Source: Ruegeria sp. THAF33
GTDB lineage: Bacteria; Pseudomonadota; Alphaproteobacteria; Rhodobacterales; Rhodobacteraceae
Direction: 5' to 3'
Assembly (NCBI RefSeq): GCF_009363615.1
Contig: NZ_CP045384.1
Span: forward strand, 2,788,501-2,852,500
Length of the DNA: 64,000 bases
The position numbers and the translations under genes were made by a program. A model generated the notes under the pieces. It was given only the letters and a program-made list of their open reading frames with translations. It was not told where the DNA came from and made no database searches. Shown here one piece after another: positions 28,271-36,198 of the stretch; position 1 is the first letter of the stretch, and each line of letters starts with the position of its first letter.

Positions 28271-30034
28271 ATGACAGACAGCTCCAGCCCCGCCTATCAG
28301 GTTCTCGCCCGCAAATATCGCCCGGAAACCTTTGCCGATCTAGTGGGTCAGGATGCCATGGTGCGCACCCTAAAAAACGCGTTTGCGGCCGACCGGATCG
28401 CGCAGGCCTTCATCATGACCGGCATTCGCGGCACCGGCAAAACCACGACCGCAAGGATCATCGCCAAAGGGATGAACTGCATCGGACCCGACGGAACCGG
28501 TGGCCCCACGACCGAGCCCTGCGGTCAGTGTGAACATTGTGTCGCCATCATGGAAGGCCGCCATGTCGACGTGATGGAGATGGACGCCGCCAGCCGTACG
28601 GGCGTCAACGATATCCGCGAGATCATTGACAGTGTCCGCTATCGCGCCGCCAGCGCGCGTTACAAGATTTATATCATCGACGAGGTTCATATGCTCTCGA
28701 CCAGCGCGTTCAACGCGCTGCTCAAGACGTTGGAAGAACCGCCCGCGCATGTGAAGTTCATCTTCGCAACCACTGAAATCCGCAAAGTCCCTGTCACCGT
28801 GCTGTCCCGCTGCCAGCGTTTCGACCTGCGCCGGATCGAACCCGAAGACATGATTGGCCTGCTGCGCAAGATCGCCGAAGCGGAAAACGCCCAGATCGCC
28901 GAAGACGCGCTGGCGCTGATCACCCGAGCAGCGGAAGGATCGGCGCGGGATGCGACCTCGTTGCTGGATCAGGCGATTTCGCATGGGGCTGGTGAGACGA
29001 CCGCCGATCAGGTCCGTGCAATGCTTGGACTGGCAGACCGTGGCCGGGTTCTGGACCTTATGGATATGATCCTGCGCGGCGATGCCGCCGAAGCACTTAC
29101 CGAGTTGAGCGGCCAATACGCCGAAGGCGCGGACCCGCTGGCGGTGCTGCGCGATCTGGCCGAGATCACGCATTGGGTGTCCGTCGTCAAGATCACGCCT
29201 GACGCGGCGCAGGACCCGACGGTTTCTCCGGACGAACGGACCCGGGGCCAACACATGGCCGAGGCTCTGCCGATGCGGGTTCTGACCCGGATGTGGCAAA
29301 TGCTGCTGAAGGCGCTCGAGGAAGTCTCGGCAGCCCCCAACGCCATGATGGCCGCCGAAATGGCCGTTATTCGCCTGACCCATGTGGCGGATTTGCCCAG
29401 CCCCGAAGAGCTGATCAAACGATTGCAAGATGCCCCGCCACCGCCGCCGGGCGGGCCCAATGGCGGCGTTTCGATATCCCGACCGGGCACCGGTCCGGCG
29501 CCGGCTGGCGCGGCCCATCCACCTGCCTATGCGCCGTCCCCTCGCGGTGCCGGTGGCGCACCGGTTGCAGCCCTGGCGCAGGATTCCCAGACGGCTCTTG
29601 CCCGGTACCCAACCTTCGACCACGTGGTGGAACTGATCCGGACAAATCGCGACGTGAAGTTGCTGGTCGAGGTGGAAAACGGCGTGCGCCTCGTCTCCTA
29701 TCAACCCGGACGAATCGAATTTACGCCCGCCGCCCAGGCACCGGCAGATCTGGCGCCACGACTGGGCTCTGCCTTGCAACGCTGGACAGGAAATCGGTGG
29801 GCTGTCTCGATCGTCTCGGACGGTGAAGCCCCCACAATTGCAGAAATACGGGACGAGGCCGAGCTGGCACTGAAATCCGAGGCCGAAAAACACCCGTTGG
29901 TGCAGGCGGTACTGGCGCAATTCCCAAAGGCGAAAATCACCAGGATCGAAACGCCGGAGCAACGCGCGGCCAAGGTCGAGACCGAAGCGCTTCCCGAGGT
30001 GGAAGACGAGTGGGACCCGTTCGAGGAAGACTGA
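28271..30034 (+). CDS. dnaX: DNA polymerase III gamma/tau subunit
   Basis: This 587-residue clamp-loader ATPase loads the sliding clamp and, via its C-terminal tau part, holds the polymerase. It has YQVLARKYRPETF at the N-terminus, Walker A GIRGTGKTTTA, a zinc site (C, then CGQCEHC), IIDEVHMLS as Walker B and the SRC arginine-finger region. A Pro/Gly-rich linker (about residues 392-430) precedes the tau domain. The ATG at 28271 follows GAGAAG. The acidic C-terminus (PFEED) is usual. It leads the conserved dnaX-ybaB-recR cluster. Confidence 0.96.
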   Translation: MTDSSSPAYQVLARKYRPETFADLVGQDAMVRTLKNAFAADRIAQAFIMTGIRGTGKTTTARIIAKGMNCIGPDGTGGPTTEPCGQCEHCVAIMEGRHVDVMEMDAASRTGVNDIREIIDSVRYRAASARYKIYIIDEVHMLSTSAFNALLKTLEEPPAHVKFIFATTEIRKVPVTVLSRCQRFDLRRIEPEDMIGLLRKIAEAENAQIAEDALALITRAAEGSARDATSLLDQAISHGAGETTADQVRAMLGLADRGRVLDLMDMILRGDAAEALTELSGQYAEGADPLAVLRDLAEITHWVSVVKITPDAAQDPTVSPDERTRGQHMAEALPMRVLTRMWQMLLKALEEVSAAPNAMMAAEMAVIRLTHVADLPSPEELIKRLQDAPPPPPGGPNGGVSISRPGTGPAPAGAAHPPAYAPSPRGAGGAPVAALAQDSQTALARYPTFDHVVELIRTNRDVKLLVEVENGVRLVSYQPGRIEFTPAAQAPADLAPRLGSALQRWTGNRWAVSIVSDGEAPTIAEIRDEAELALKSEAEKHPLVQAVLAQFPKAKITRIETPEQRAAKVETEALPEVEDEWDPFEED

Positions 30035-30434
30035 CCCCACCGCCCGTCACCCCTTGTTTCAAACGAAACTGATCCAGTTTTCGTTCGAACACATCCGCCT
30101 GCCTGTCTCAGATCGTTCGTTGCAACACCGGCGAACGGAAGGCGGCCCGTGACAATTCTGATCCGGATGCTGCGTAGCCATTCGAACCCCGCCCAGATTT
30201 TCTGTGTTCCATGCAATCACTCTCGGCAGAAGACCATATGCGCGCCAAGGGCAATCCGCGCGTGTCGGGCCTGCAGGCGAATATGGCGTCGCAGATGGGC
30301 AGCACGATTCTGCTGACGCCTGCGCCGATCAACATGTCGGCCGGAACGATAGAGCCTCCGACCGGCGGGAGAACCCTTGTGCCATGTGGCTGCTGCCCGT
30401 ATCTAGAGCGCAAACGGAGACACAGGAGAATACT
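30035..30434. other. 400-base gap between dnaX and ybaB
   Basis: The gap holds a hairpin 27 bases after dnaX, AACGAAACTG (30062-30071) with CAGTTTTCGTT (30075-30085), one base bulged. It also holds an open frame at 30211-30441 on the plus strand (76 codons, MQSLSAEDHMRAKGNP...). That frame has coding-like third positions between about 30240 and 30340 but no ribosome site, and it runs 7 bases into ybaB. It could be a decayed gene or chance. A frame on the minus strand over the same bases has no better support. Confidence 0.4.
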
Positions 30435-30788
30435 ATGCTGAAAGGACTCGGCGGGCTTGGCGGTCTGGGCGACATGGCCAAGATGATGAAATCCGCGCAG
30501 GACCTGCAAACCAAGATGACCGAAATGCAGGAAGAGCTGAACAACATGATGGTTGTCGGCGAATCCGGTGCAGGCCTGGTCAAGGCAACGGCGACAGCCA
30601 AGGGTGAACTCAAAGGTCTGGATATCGACCCGTCGATCTTCAACGGCGATGACAAGGAAGTGGTCGAAGACCTGATCCTGGCCGCCATCAAGGATGCGCA
30701 GACCAAGGCAACCGAACGTTCGCAGGAAGAAATGGCCAAGCTGACCGAAAGCATGGGCTTGCCCGCAGACATCAAGCTGCCGTTCTGA
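30435..30788 (+). CDS. ybaB: YbaB/EbfC nucleoid-associated protein
   Basis: This 117-residue DNA-binding dimer has a short Gly-rich start (KGLGGLGGLGDM), then the KMMKSAQDLQTKMTEMQEEL helix and the VKATATAKGELKGLDIDPS strand pair typical of YbaB. It lies in the normal place before recR and is thought to act in nucleoid organisation or DNA repair. The ATG at 30435 has AGGAGAA 4-5 bases upstream; longer frames lack a site. Confidence 0.94.
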   Translation: MLKGLGGLGGLGDMAKMMKSAQDLQTKMTEMQEELNNMMVVGESGAGLVKATATAKGELKGLDIDPSIFNGDDKEVVEDLILAAIKDAQTKATERSQEEMAKLTESMGLPADIKLPF

Positions 30789-30789
30789 G

Positions 30790-30835
30790 CTTCATCTTTT
30801 CTAAAATACTCCCGCCGGAGGCTCCCTCCGGCGCA
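30790..30835 (+). repeat. Intergenic repeat, copy 1 (ybaB-recR)
   Basis: CTTCATCTTTTCTAAAATACTCCCG resembles the conserved core seen at 43513, 45266, 57121 and 57160. A hairpin follows, CGCCGGAGG (30813-30821) with CCTCCGGCG (30825-30833). It fills the spacer between ybaB and recR. This copy differs from the others in the middle of the core (CTTTTCTAAAATACT instead of CTGGCCAAAAATAT). Confidence 0.6.
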
Positions 30836-30849
30836 AGACAGGACTGGCC

Positions 30850-31443
30850 ATGAGTTCGAACAGCGACATCGACAACCTGATCGACCTGATGGCCAAACTG
30901 CCGGGCCTGGGCCCGCGCTCGGCCCGCCGCGCGGTTCTGCACCTGATCCGAAAACGCGCCCTGCTGCTGACGCCCCTGTCTGATGCCATGCAGCAGGTCG
31001 CGATCACGGCCCGGGAATGCCTGAATTGCGGCAACGTGGGCACCACTGACATCTGCGACATCTGCAACGATGAAGCCCGCGCAACCGGCGAGCTCTGCGT
31101 GGTCGAAGACGTCGCCGATCTGTGGGCGATGGAGCGTGCCGGAGTGTTCAAAGGGCGCTATCACGTTCTGGGTGGCACGCTGTCGGCGTTGGACGGGGTC
31201 GGCCCCGACGAGTTGCGCATTCCCCGCCTCAAGGACCGGGTTGTGGCCGAAGGGATTTCCGAAGTCATCCTGGCGCTGAACGCCACCGTAGATGGCCAGA
31301 CCACCGCCCACTACATCGCCGATCAGCTTGAGGGGCAGGTCCGCCTGACTTCGCTGGCGCAGGGTGTGCCTATTGGCGGAGAACTGGATTATCTGGACGA
31401 CGGGACGATCACGGCCGCGCTGCGGGCGCGGAAGGAAATCTAG
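30850..31443 (+). CDS. recR: Recombination mediator RecR
   Basis: This 197-residue protein has an N-terminal helix-hairpin-helix ([18 protein letters not shown]), a zinc finger (CLNC...CDIC) and a Toprim domain opening with [15 protein letters not shown] Walker-B-like C-terminal segment completes it. RecR works with RecO to load RecA on gapped DNA. It is normal in length and is the last gene of the dnaX cluster. Confidence 0.97.
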   Translation: MSSNSDIDNLIDLMAKLPGLGPRSARRAVLHLIRKRALLLTPLSDAMQQVAITARECLNCGNVGTTDICDICNDEARATGELCVVEDVADLWAMERAGVFKGRYHVLGGTLSALDGVGPDELRIPRLKDRVVAEGISEVILALNATVDGQTTAHYIADQLEGQVRLTSLAQGVPIGGELDYLDDGTITAALRARKEI

Positions 31444-31459
31444 CTAACCTCGGAGGATC

Positions 31460-31484
31460 GGGGCGATAACTGCGCCATCGCCCC
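31460..31484. terminator. Hairpin between recR and the VOC gene
   Basis: GGGGCGAT (31460-31467) and ATCGCCCC (31477-31484) make an 8-base stem with a 9-base loop between two convergent stops. There is no T tract, so termination is only probable. Confidence 0.45.
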
Positions 31485-31512
31485 AGCACGTATCAACGCG
31501 GGCCCACGGGCT

Positions 31513-32010
31513 TCAGGTATATGCACCAGACGAGTAGGTCAGCTCATACGAGTGGCTGTAGATTTCGAATACGATACCAAAGGGGTCTTCAACATAGACC
31601 ATTCGGTAAGGCTTTTCTCCGGGATAGTAGTGCCGTATCGGCATCCTCTGTTTTCCACCAGCCTGCACAATCTTTTCGACCAGACCTTCGACGTCAGGGT
31701 CCTGAATGCAAAAGTGAAACGTGCCATTTCTGCGGAAATCGATGTTGTTTTCAGGCTCGTAATTCCCGTCAAACTCGAAGAGTTCAATTCCAATCCTGTC
31801 CGCTGTCGCGAGATGCGCGATACGCAGTTTCCTCCAGTCCGGGCCAAAAACATCCGTGCACATAACGCCAATATCCGAGTCATCCTCGACCACGTCCGTG
31901 GGCGGCATGATGACGTAAAAACCCAAGACCTCGGAATAGAACTTCACGGCTTCGTCCACGTTGGGAACAGACAACCCGATATGTGAAAAAGTCCTTGGAA
32001 ACTGAGACAT
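31513..32010 (-). CDS. VOC-fold (glyoxalase/bleomycin resistance/dioxygenase) protein
   Basis: This 165-residue protein has two paired beta-alpha-beta-beta-beta modules: FSHIGLSVPNVDEAVKFYSEVLG at residues 8-30, and GTFHFCIQDPDVEGLVEKI with a closing VEDPFGIVFEIYSHS. H10, E62-region acids, H86-region and the late E of FEIYSH are candidate metal ligands. The reaction cannot be predicted; lactoylglutathione-lyase-like or epimerase-like activity is possible. Its base composition is visibly lower in GC than its neighbours, hinting at acquisition. Confidence 0.8.
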   Translation of the reverse strand: MSQFPRTFSHIGLSVPNVDEAVKFYSEVLGFYVIMPPTDVVEDDSDIGVMCTDVFGPDWRKLRIAHLATADRIGIELFEFDGNYEPENNIDFRRNGTFHFCIQDPDVEGLVEKIVQAGGKQRMPIRHYYPGEKPYRMVYVEDPFGIVFEIYSHSYELTYSSGAYT

Positions 32011-32216
32011 AGAAGGCTCCTTAATCTGCTAAGACGTAAAACTATTGGACAGCGATTCGTTTTCAAGTTGCTTCCCAAGCCTTCATAGCAGGGTTCACCC
32101 CGCCGCACGGGTCATGACCCGGAGACAAAATACTCGCTACAAAGCAAAAGGGGCTTTGCCTTCCGTGCGCGCGTAGTAGAATGCCTCGGACTTGATCCCT
32201 TTGATTGGAATACGTT

Positions 32217-32705
32217 ATGGCCCGCCTTCTCGCCCTCGCCTTCGCCACGTTCACTGCAACCGCCGCCCTGTCGCAGGACCTTGTGGACAAGGGCTTTGTC
32301 GAAGGTTGGAACATCATGATGGACCCAGCGCTTGGCAACGGGTGCCTGATCCAGACGGTGTATCAGGATCTCTCGGTGGTGCGGCTGGGCTATGACGCGC
32401 TGGGCAATCGTGGGTATTTCGCCGTGTACAACAAGGCATGGGGCGACATTAAACAGGGCGAGAGTTATCCGATCCGCTTTGATCTGGACGGCAAAAGCTA
32501 TGATGCGACGGCCATCGGGTTCAACGAACGCGACGTGCCGGGCGCAACCGTGTTTTTCACCGACCGGAGCTTTGTGAACGCCATCGCTCAGAACAAAACG
32601 ATGACCGTCTACAATCCGGCAGGTGAAGTGGTGATGGCCATCGATCTGAAAGGCACCGCCAAGGCGCTGGACTATGCGCGGGACTGCCAGAACAAAAAGC
32701 TTTAA
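32217..32705 (+). CDS. Small secreted protein of unknown function
   Basis: This 162-residue protein has a signal peptide (MARLLALAFATFTATAALSQ, cleaved near residue 19). The mature part is predicted mostly beta, with GWNIMMDPALGNGCLIQTVYQD and GYFAVYNKAWGDIKQGESYP. I recognise no characterised family; similar short periplasmic proteins occur in Rhodobacterales. GGAA lies 8 bases before the ATG at 32217. Its stop overlaps the stop of the convergent RNase T2 gene by four bases. Confidence 0.7.
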   Translation: MARLLALAFATFTATAALSQDLVDKGFVEGWNIMMDPALGNGCLIQTVYQDLSVVRLGYDALGNRGYFAVYNKAWGDIKQGESYPIRFDLDGKSYDATAIGFNERDVPGATVFFTDRSFVNAIAQNKTMTVYNPAGEVVMAIDLKGTAKALDYARDCQNKKL

Positions 32706-33343
32706 CGAATCGGATCGAACAGGGCGTCCTTTGCCGTGCAGTCACGGATCACGTCGCGGCCACAGGGTACGGGATCAAGATCGCGGGACAGGCACAGGCG
32801 GACTTCTTCGATATAGCCCTGTTTGCAGGTGATCGTGATCATGTCGCGCTCCAACTCAGGGTTGGCCTTCAGGAATGCCTCCTCGACCACCGAAGCCGGC
32901 AGTCTGACGGATGAATCCAGCTTGCGGAGCACCTCAGGGCGCTTGACCGCTTCATAAGCCCGCCGGGACAAGGCAAAGTAGTCGGATGCCGACAATCCCG
33001 AGCATGTGCCGTGTTTCTTCCATTGATGCCACGCAAGGCCGGAGCTGCCCTGAATATCCTCCATTTCCCGCGTCATGCGTCGCGAAGGTGGGCTTTCGGG
33101 GGTACGGCAGTAGGACGGCCAGCCCTGATGGAACTGTGGCCATAACCCGTGCAGTATCCAGCCGTGATCATGCCGATCGTCACATTGATCCGAGCCGCGC
33201 GCGTCACCTTCGCGGGCGCACCAGTTGGGCGACCAGCTGAGCGACAGCACGTAGTAATCGAACTCGCCCGCCTTTTCGCCCTCGGCCAGCGCAGCGACCG
33301 CGCTCAAGATCCACAAAACCAGCCCCGTAATCCCTTGGCGCAT
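32702..33343 (-). CDS. Ribonuclease T2 family protein
   Basis: This 213-residue secreted protein has a signal peptide ending near ALAEG (residue 20). The first catalytic segment is WILHGLWPQ (H65) and the second is WHQWKKHGTC (W105-C114), with H111 as the second catalytic histidine. The family's usual acid in H-E-W is Q107 here, so the reaction rate or specificity may be altered. Six or more cysteines suggest disulfides in the periplasm. AAGAGG precedes the ATG at 33343. It would degrade RNA for nutrient recovery. Confidence 0.88.
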   Translation of the reverse strand: MRQGITGLVLWILSAVAALAEGEKAGEFDYYVLSLSWSPNWCAREGDARGSDQCDDRHDHGWILHGLWPQFHQGWPSYCRTPESPPSRRMTREMEDIQGSSGLAWHQWKKHGTCSGLSASDYFALSRRAYEAVKRPEVLRKLDSSVRLPASVVEEAFLKANPELERDMITITCKQGYIEEVRLCLSRDLDPVPCGRDVIRDCTAKDALFDPIR

Positions 33344-33473
33344 TCGCCTCTTCCCTTCTTGCCTTTGCGCGACTATATACGGGCCAAGTTCCCCGACAAC
33401 GGAAACCTGCCCCAAAACCAAGGGGCCGCCGAATTCCGGCGACGGGACAGATGTATGTATAGGAGACGGGCTG

Positions 33474-34235
33474 ATGGCAAAACCGCTTATGGCCAAGGCA
33501 ACCGCCGTATGGCTGGTGGACAACACCACGATCAGCTTCAAGCAGATCGCGGATTTCGTAGGAATGCACGAGTTGGAAGTGCAGGGTATCGCTGATGGTG
33601 ACGTCGCCGCCGGCGTCAAGGGCTTTGACCCGATCGCCAACAACCAGCTGACCCAGGAAGAAATCGACGCGGCACAGAACAACCCGCTTCACAAGCTGAA
33701 GCTAAAGTTCAACCCATCGGCCGCCGGCGAGGAAAAGCGCCGTGGCCCGCGTTACACGCCGCTTTCGAAACGTCAGGACCGTCCGAACTCGATCCTGTGG
33801 CTGGTCAAGTTCCACCCGGAACTCAGCGACGGCCAGATTGCCAAGCTGGTCGGCACCACCAAACCCACCATCCAGTCGATCCGCGAACGCACGCACTGGA
33901 ACATCGCCAACATGCAGCCGATTGATCCTGTTGCTCTGGGTCTGTGCAAACAGTCCGAACTGGACACGGCCGTGCAGAAAGCGGCGGCCAAGAAAGCAGC
34001 TGAAGGCGGCGTGATGAGCGATGACGAACGTCGCAAGCTGGTCTCGACCGAGCAGTCGCTGGAAATGGACGCAGCGCCGAAAATCCCGACCGCAATTGAA
34101 GGTCTGGAAACCTTCTCGCTGTCCGACGAGCCGTCGGAAGAGAAAGAAGACGAGCCGATCATCGACGCAGACAGCTTTTTCAACCTGCCCAAGGGTGGGG
34201 CGGATGACGAAGACGAAGACGATCTTCGTCCGTAA
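33474..34235 (+). CDS. trcR: Cell-cycle transcriptional regulator TrcR (DUF1013)
   Basis: This 253-residue protein consists of the alphaproteobacterial DUF1013 domain, opening PLMAKATAVWLVDNTTISFKQIADF, which forms a helix-turn-helix. A second HTH-like region follows at GQIAKLVGTTKPTIQSIRERTHWN. The C-terminus is strongly acidic (about residues 215-250). TrcR is described as a transcription regulator tied to the cell cycle in Caulobacter. It is monocistronic, flanked by a T-tailed hairpin, and typical in length. Confidence 0.9.
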   Translation: MAKPLMAKATAVWLVDNTTISFKQIADFVGMHELEVQGIADGDVAAGVKGFDPIANNQLTQEEIDAAQNNPLHKLKLKFNPSAAGEEKRRGPRYTPLSKRQDRPNSILWLVKFHPELSDGQIAKLVGTTKPTIQSIRERTHWNIANMQPIDPVALGLCKQSELDTAVQKAAAKKAAEGGVMSDDERRKLVSTEQSLEMDAAPKIPTAIEGLETFSLSDEPSEEKEDEPIIDADSFFNLPKGGADDEDEDDLRP

Positions 34236-34244
34236 CGCGCAAAC

Positions 34245-34274
34245 AGCCTCGGCCATGACGGCTGGGGCTTTTTT
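34245..34274 (+). terminator. Terminator after trcR
   Basis: AGCCTCGGCC (34245-34254) and GGCTGGGGCT (34260-34269) form an imperfect stem with G-T pairs, followed by a run of six T (34269-34274). It lies 10 bases after the trcR stop and just before the next start. Confidence 0.65.
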
Positions 34275-34286
34275 CACGGACTTGCC

Positions 34287-34676
34287 ATGCTGAACGTTCT
34301 ATCTGCGGTATTTGGCCCGCACCGCGCCGTCACGATTTATGCCTTTCTGAAAACGTGGGGGCTTGGTCTGGCCGGCGGCGTTGTCATGATTGCCATCGTC
34401 ACGACATTGTTTCTGCTGGGGGATGAAGGCGAACACGAGCATGAGGCATTTCTGATCGTCCCGGTTCTGTCTGCAACTCCGGTGAACGGAGATCTGAAAA
34501 ACGGCGTCGTGGCATCGGTCCGCTTGCCTGATGGGTCCGCCACATCGATTACGTCCACAGATGCGCAGATTTCGCAGACAGTGGGCACGACGGCCTGTAT
34601 CGAAAAACGCGTTTACGTCGAAAGCGGAGAAGCCCGATACCGGTTCAAACTGCCACGTCTGTGCGACGGTAGTTGA
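34287..34676 (+). CDS. Small membrane-anchored protein of unknown function
   Basis: This 129-residue protein has a single hydrophobic helix (about residues 20-46, GLGLAGGVVMIAIVTTLFLLG), an acidic/histidine patch (DEGEHEHEAF) and a beta-rich C-terminal half with two cysteines (near residues 107 and 127). No family is recognised. The His/Glu patch could bind metal, which is a guess. The start at 34287 has GGA 7 bases upstream. A strong terminator follows. Confidence 0.6.
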   Translation: MLNVLSAVFGPHRAVTIYAFLKTWGLGLAGGVVMIAIVTTLFLLGDEGEHEHEAFLIVPVLSATPVNGDLKNGVVASVRLPDGSATSITSTDAQISQTVGTTACIEKRVYVESGEARYRFKLPRLCDGS

Positions 34677-34695
34677 TCGACGGAACCGAACGGAT

Positions 34696-34728
34696 AAAAG
34701 CCGCCCGATGTGACACCGGGCGGCTTTT
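34696..34728. terminator. Bidirectional terminator between a small membrane gene and the permease
   Basis: AAAAGCCGCCCG (34696-34707) pairs perfectly over 12 bases with CGGGCGGCTTTT (34717-34728), with a 9-base loop. A and T tails make it usable by the rightward gene at 34287 and by the leftward permease ending at 34733. Confidence 0.85.
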
Positions 34729-34732
34729 GCGT

Positions 34733-35764
34733 TCAAACCAATTGAAAGATGATACCAGCCACGATTGCGCCACCGACCCCCAGGGTCAGATAGGTTGCAA
34801 AGACACGTGGTTTGACCAATGACCAGACCGCAGCCATCGCCGGGATGGAACTGACGGCACCGGCAACCATGAACGACATGGCCGCACCCGCTGTCATACC
34901 TTGCTCCATCAACCCTGCCAGCAAAGGCGGCGCCACGTAGGAGTTCAGGTATGCCGGCATACCCACCAGCGCAGCAACGACGATCGGCAGCACGCCTTCT
35001 CCGCCAACCAAGCCTGCGATCAGGTCGGCGGGGACATAGTTTACCAAAAGCGCCTCGAGGACATAAGCCAGCGCAAGCCATTTCAACAGGAACAGACCGT
35101 TGTGCACGAATTCCGAACGGAACCGGGCGCGGCGCTCAGGCTCCTGCCAGAATTTCCAGATCGGTTTGTCATCCGTTTTCGGACCACATCCGCAGCACCC
35201 GGCGGGCTTGTATTCGCGCAAGGGCTGGGCAAACGCGCCGTTGCGCATCAGCAACCGAACCGCGAACCCACCGAACAAGCCAAGCGCAACAGCCGCAACA
35301 GCCTTGCCGATGGCAAAGGGCCATCCCAGTGCACCGGCGGTTATCAAAAGCGTCGGCGGATCGATCAAGGGTGAGCTGAGCCAGAACGCCATGACTGCGG
35401 ACAACGGCGCACCAAGGGCCAGAAGACCCGCAATAAAGGGGATAACCTCGCAAGAACAGAACGGTGCAAGACCACCGAACAAGGCAGCCAGAAAGATCAT
35501 CCGGGTTTCGCGCCCCTCAAAGGCACGCGCCACCATCACCTCTGCGCCGGTCGCCTTGAGGTAAGACAGCAGAAGCACTGCAAACAGAATATACTGCCCT
35601 GTATGCGCCAGAGCCTTGGCTGCAAATGTCACCACCTCGGGCAAGTTTCCGGGATCCAGGATTGCCACCGCCGCCAGAATGACGACGATCAGCGTCCAGG
35701 GTGTCTTGATCAGGTCCAGCGCCACTTTGGCAGTCATGCGCGGGTTCTGTGTCAATTCAGCCAT
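34733..35764 (-). CDS. COG0701 (DUF318/ArsP-like) permease
   Basis: This 343-residue membrane protein has about eight to ten helices and the family motif GLAPFCSCEVIPF, followed by FWLSSPLIDPPT. A cysteine-rich loop (CCGCGPKTDDKP) lies between the two halves. ArsP members of this family export organoarsenicals, while others have unknown cargo. The ATG at 35764 lies inside the last codons of the ArsR gene (8-base overlap), so the regulator and permease are translationally coupled. Metal or metalloid export is inferred from that pairing, not shown. Confidence 0.85.
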   Translation of the reverse strand: MAELTQNPRMTAKVALDLIKTPWTLIVVILAAVAILDPGNLPEVVTFAAKALAHTGQYILFAVLLLSYLKATGAEVMVARAFEGRETRMIFLAALFGGLAPFCSCEVIPFIAGLLALGAPLSAVMAFWLSSPLIDPPTLLITAGALGWPFAIGKAVAAVALGLFGGFAVRLLMRNGAFAQPLREYKPAGCCGCGPKTDDKPIWKFWQEPERRARFRSEFVHNGLFLLKWLALAYVLEALLVNYVPADLIAGLVGGEGVLPIVVAALVGMPAYLNSYVAPPLLAGLMEQGMTAGAAMSFMVAGAVSSIPAMAAVWSLVKPRVFATYLTLGVGGAIVAGIIFQLV

Positions 35765-36065
35765 CGTTCGCAGCCTTTCCAACTTCGTCAGCGCAGCACT
35801 CGCTGAGAATGAATTGCGCCAGATTTCTCAATTCGTCGTAATTGGCGCGGTTGATCGTGGTTCGACCGGCCTTTTCCTGTTCGACCACACCACCGGCTGC
35901 AAGAAACCGCAGGTGATGGGCCAGGGTCGACGGGGCAATCCCTGTCCGGTCCTGTATCTCGCCAACGGTCAATCCGGCTTTGCCAGCCCGGACCAGCGTC
36001 TTGAGGACTTTCAGCCGAGCTTCAGAGCCCATGGCAGAAAATCCGGCCGCAGCAGCTTCCCACAT
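35757..36065 (-). CDS. ArsR/SmtB-family winged-helix regulator
   Basis: This 102-residue repressor has the ArsR DNA-binding helix (GIAPSTLAHHLRFLAAGG) and a wing around QEKAGRTTINRANYDEL. A Cys-Cys pair sits near the C-terminus (ILSECCADE), a possible metal/metalloid sensor. There is no ELCVC motif in the recognition helix, so it is not the classical arsenic sensor. GGAGATAGTGG precedes the ATG. A 16-base palindrome lies 16 bases upstream. It is divergent from tauR. Confidence 0.9.
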   Translation of the reverse strand: MWEAAAAGFSAMGSEARLKVLKTLVRAGKAGLTVGEIQDRTGIAPSTLAHHLRFLAAGGVVEQEKAGRTTINRANYDELRNLAQFILSECCADEVGKAANDG

Positions 36066-36080
36066 CCACTATCTCCATTA

Positions 36081-36096
36081 AACTAGATTTCTAGTT
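36081..36096. promoter_or_regulatory. Palindromic operator candidate for the ArsR regulator
   Basis: AACTAGA-TT-TCTAGTT is a perfect 16-base inverted repeat 16 bases upstream of the ArsR start codon, inside the likely promoter. Self-repression by the ArsR protein is inferred from position and symmetry. It is about 100 bases from tauR, so influence there is less likely. Confidence 0.65.
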
Positions 36097-36153
36097 ATTT
36101 AGTCCGAAGGAACTCGCCGGTCAACCCCGCCGACAAAATTTCGTGACTGCGAT

Positions 36154-36185
36154 GTAAGTCCAGATTGCCCCGACCTTAAGTCCAC
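36154..36185. promoter_or_regulatory. Two TauR-like direct repeats upstream of tauR
   Basis: GTAAGTCCAG (36154-36163) and TTAAGTCCAC (36176-36185) are direct repeats 22 bases apart. On the minus strand they read CTGGACTTAC and GTGGACTTAA, close to the CTGGACYTAA element reported for Rhodobacter TauR. The second ends 13 bases before the tauR ATG. Autoregulation by TauR is inferred. Confidence 0.65.
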
Positions 36186-36198
36186 CCTATAAGCAGGC

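Noticed and set aside
28370..30040. 556-codon minus-strand frame opposite dnaX
   Set aside because: Shadow of dnaX; the opposite strand holds a full clamp-loader subunit with all motifs.
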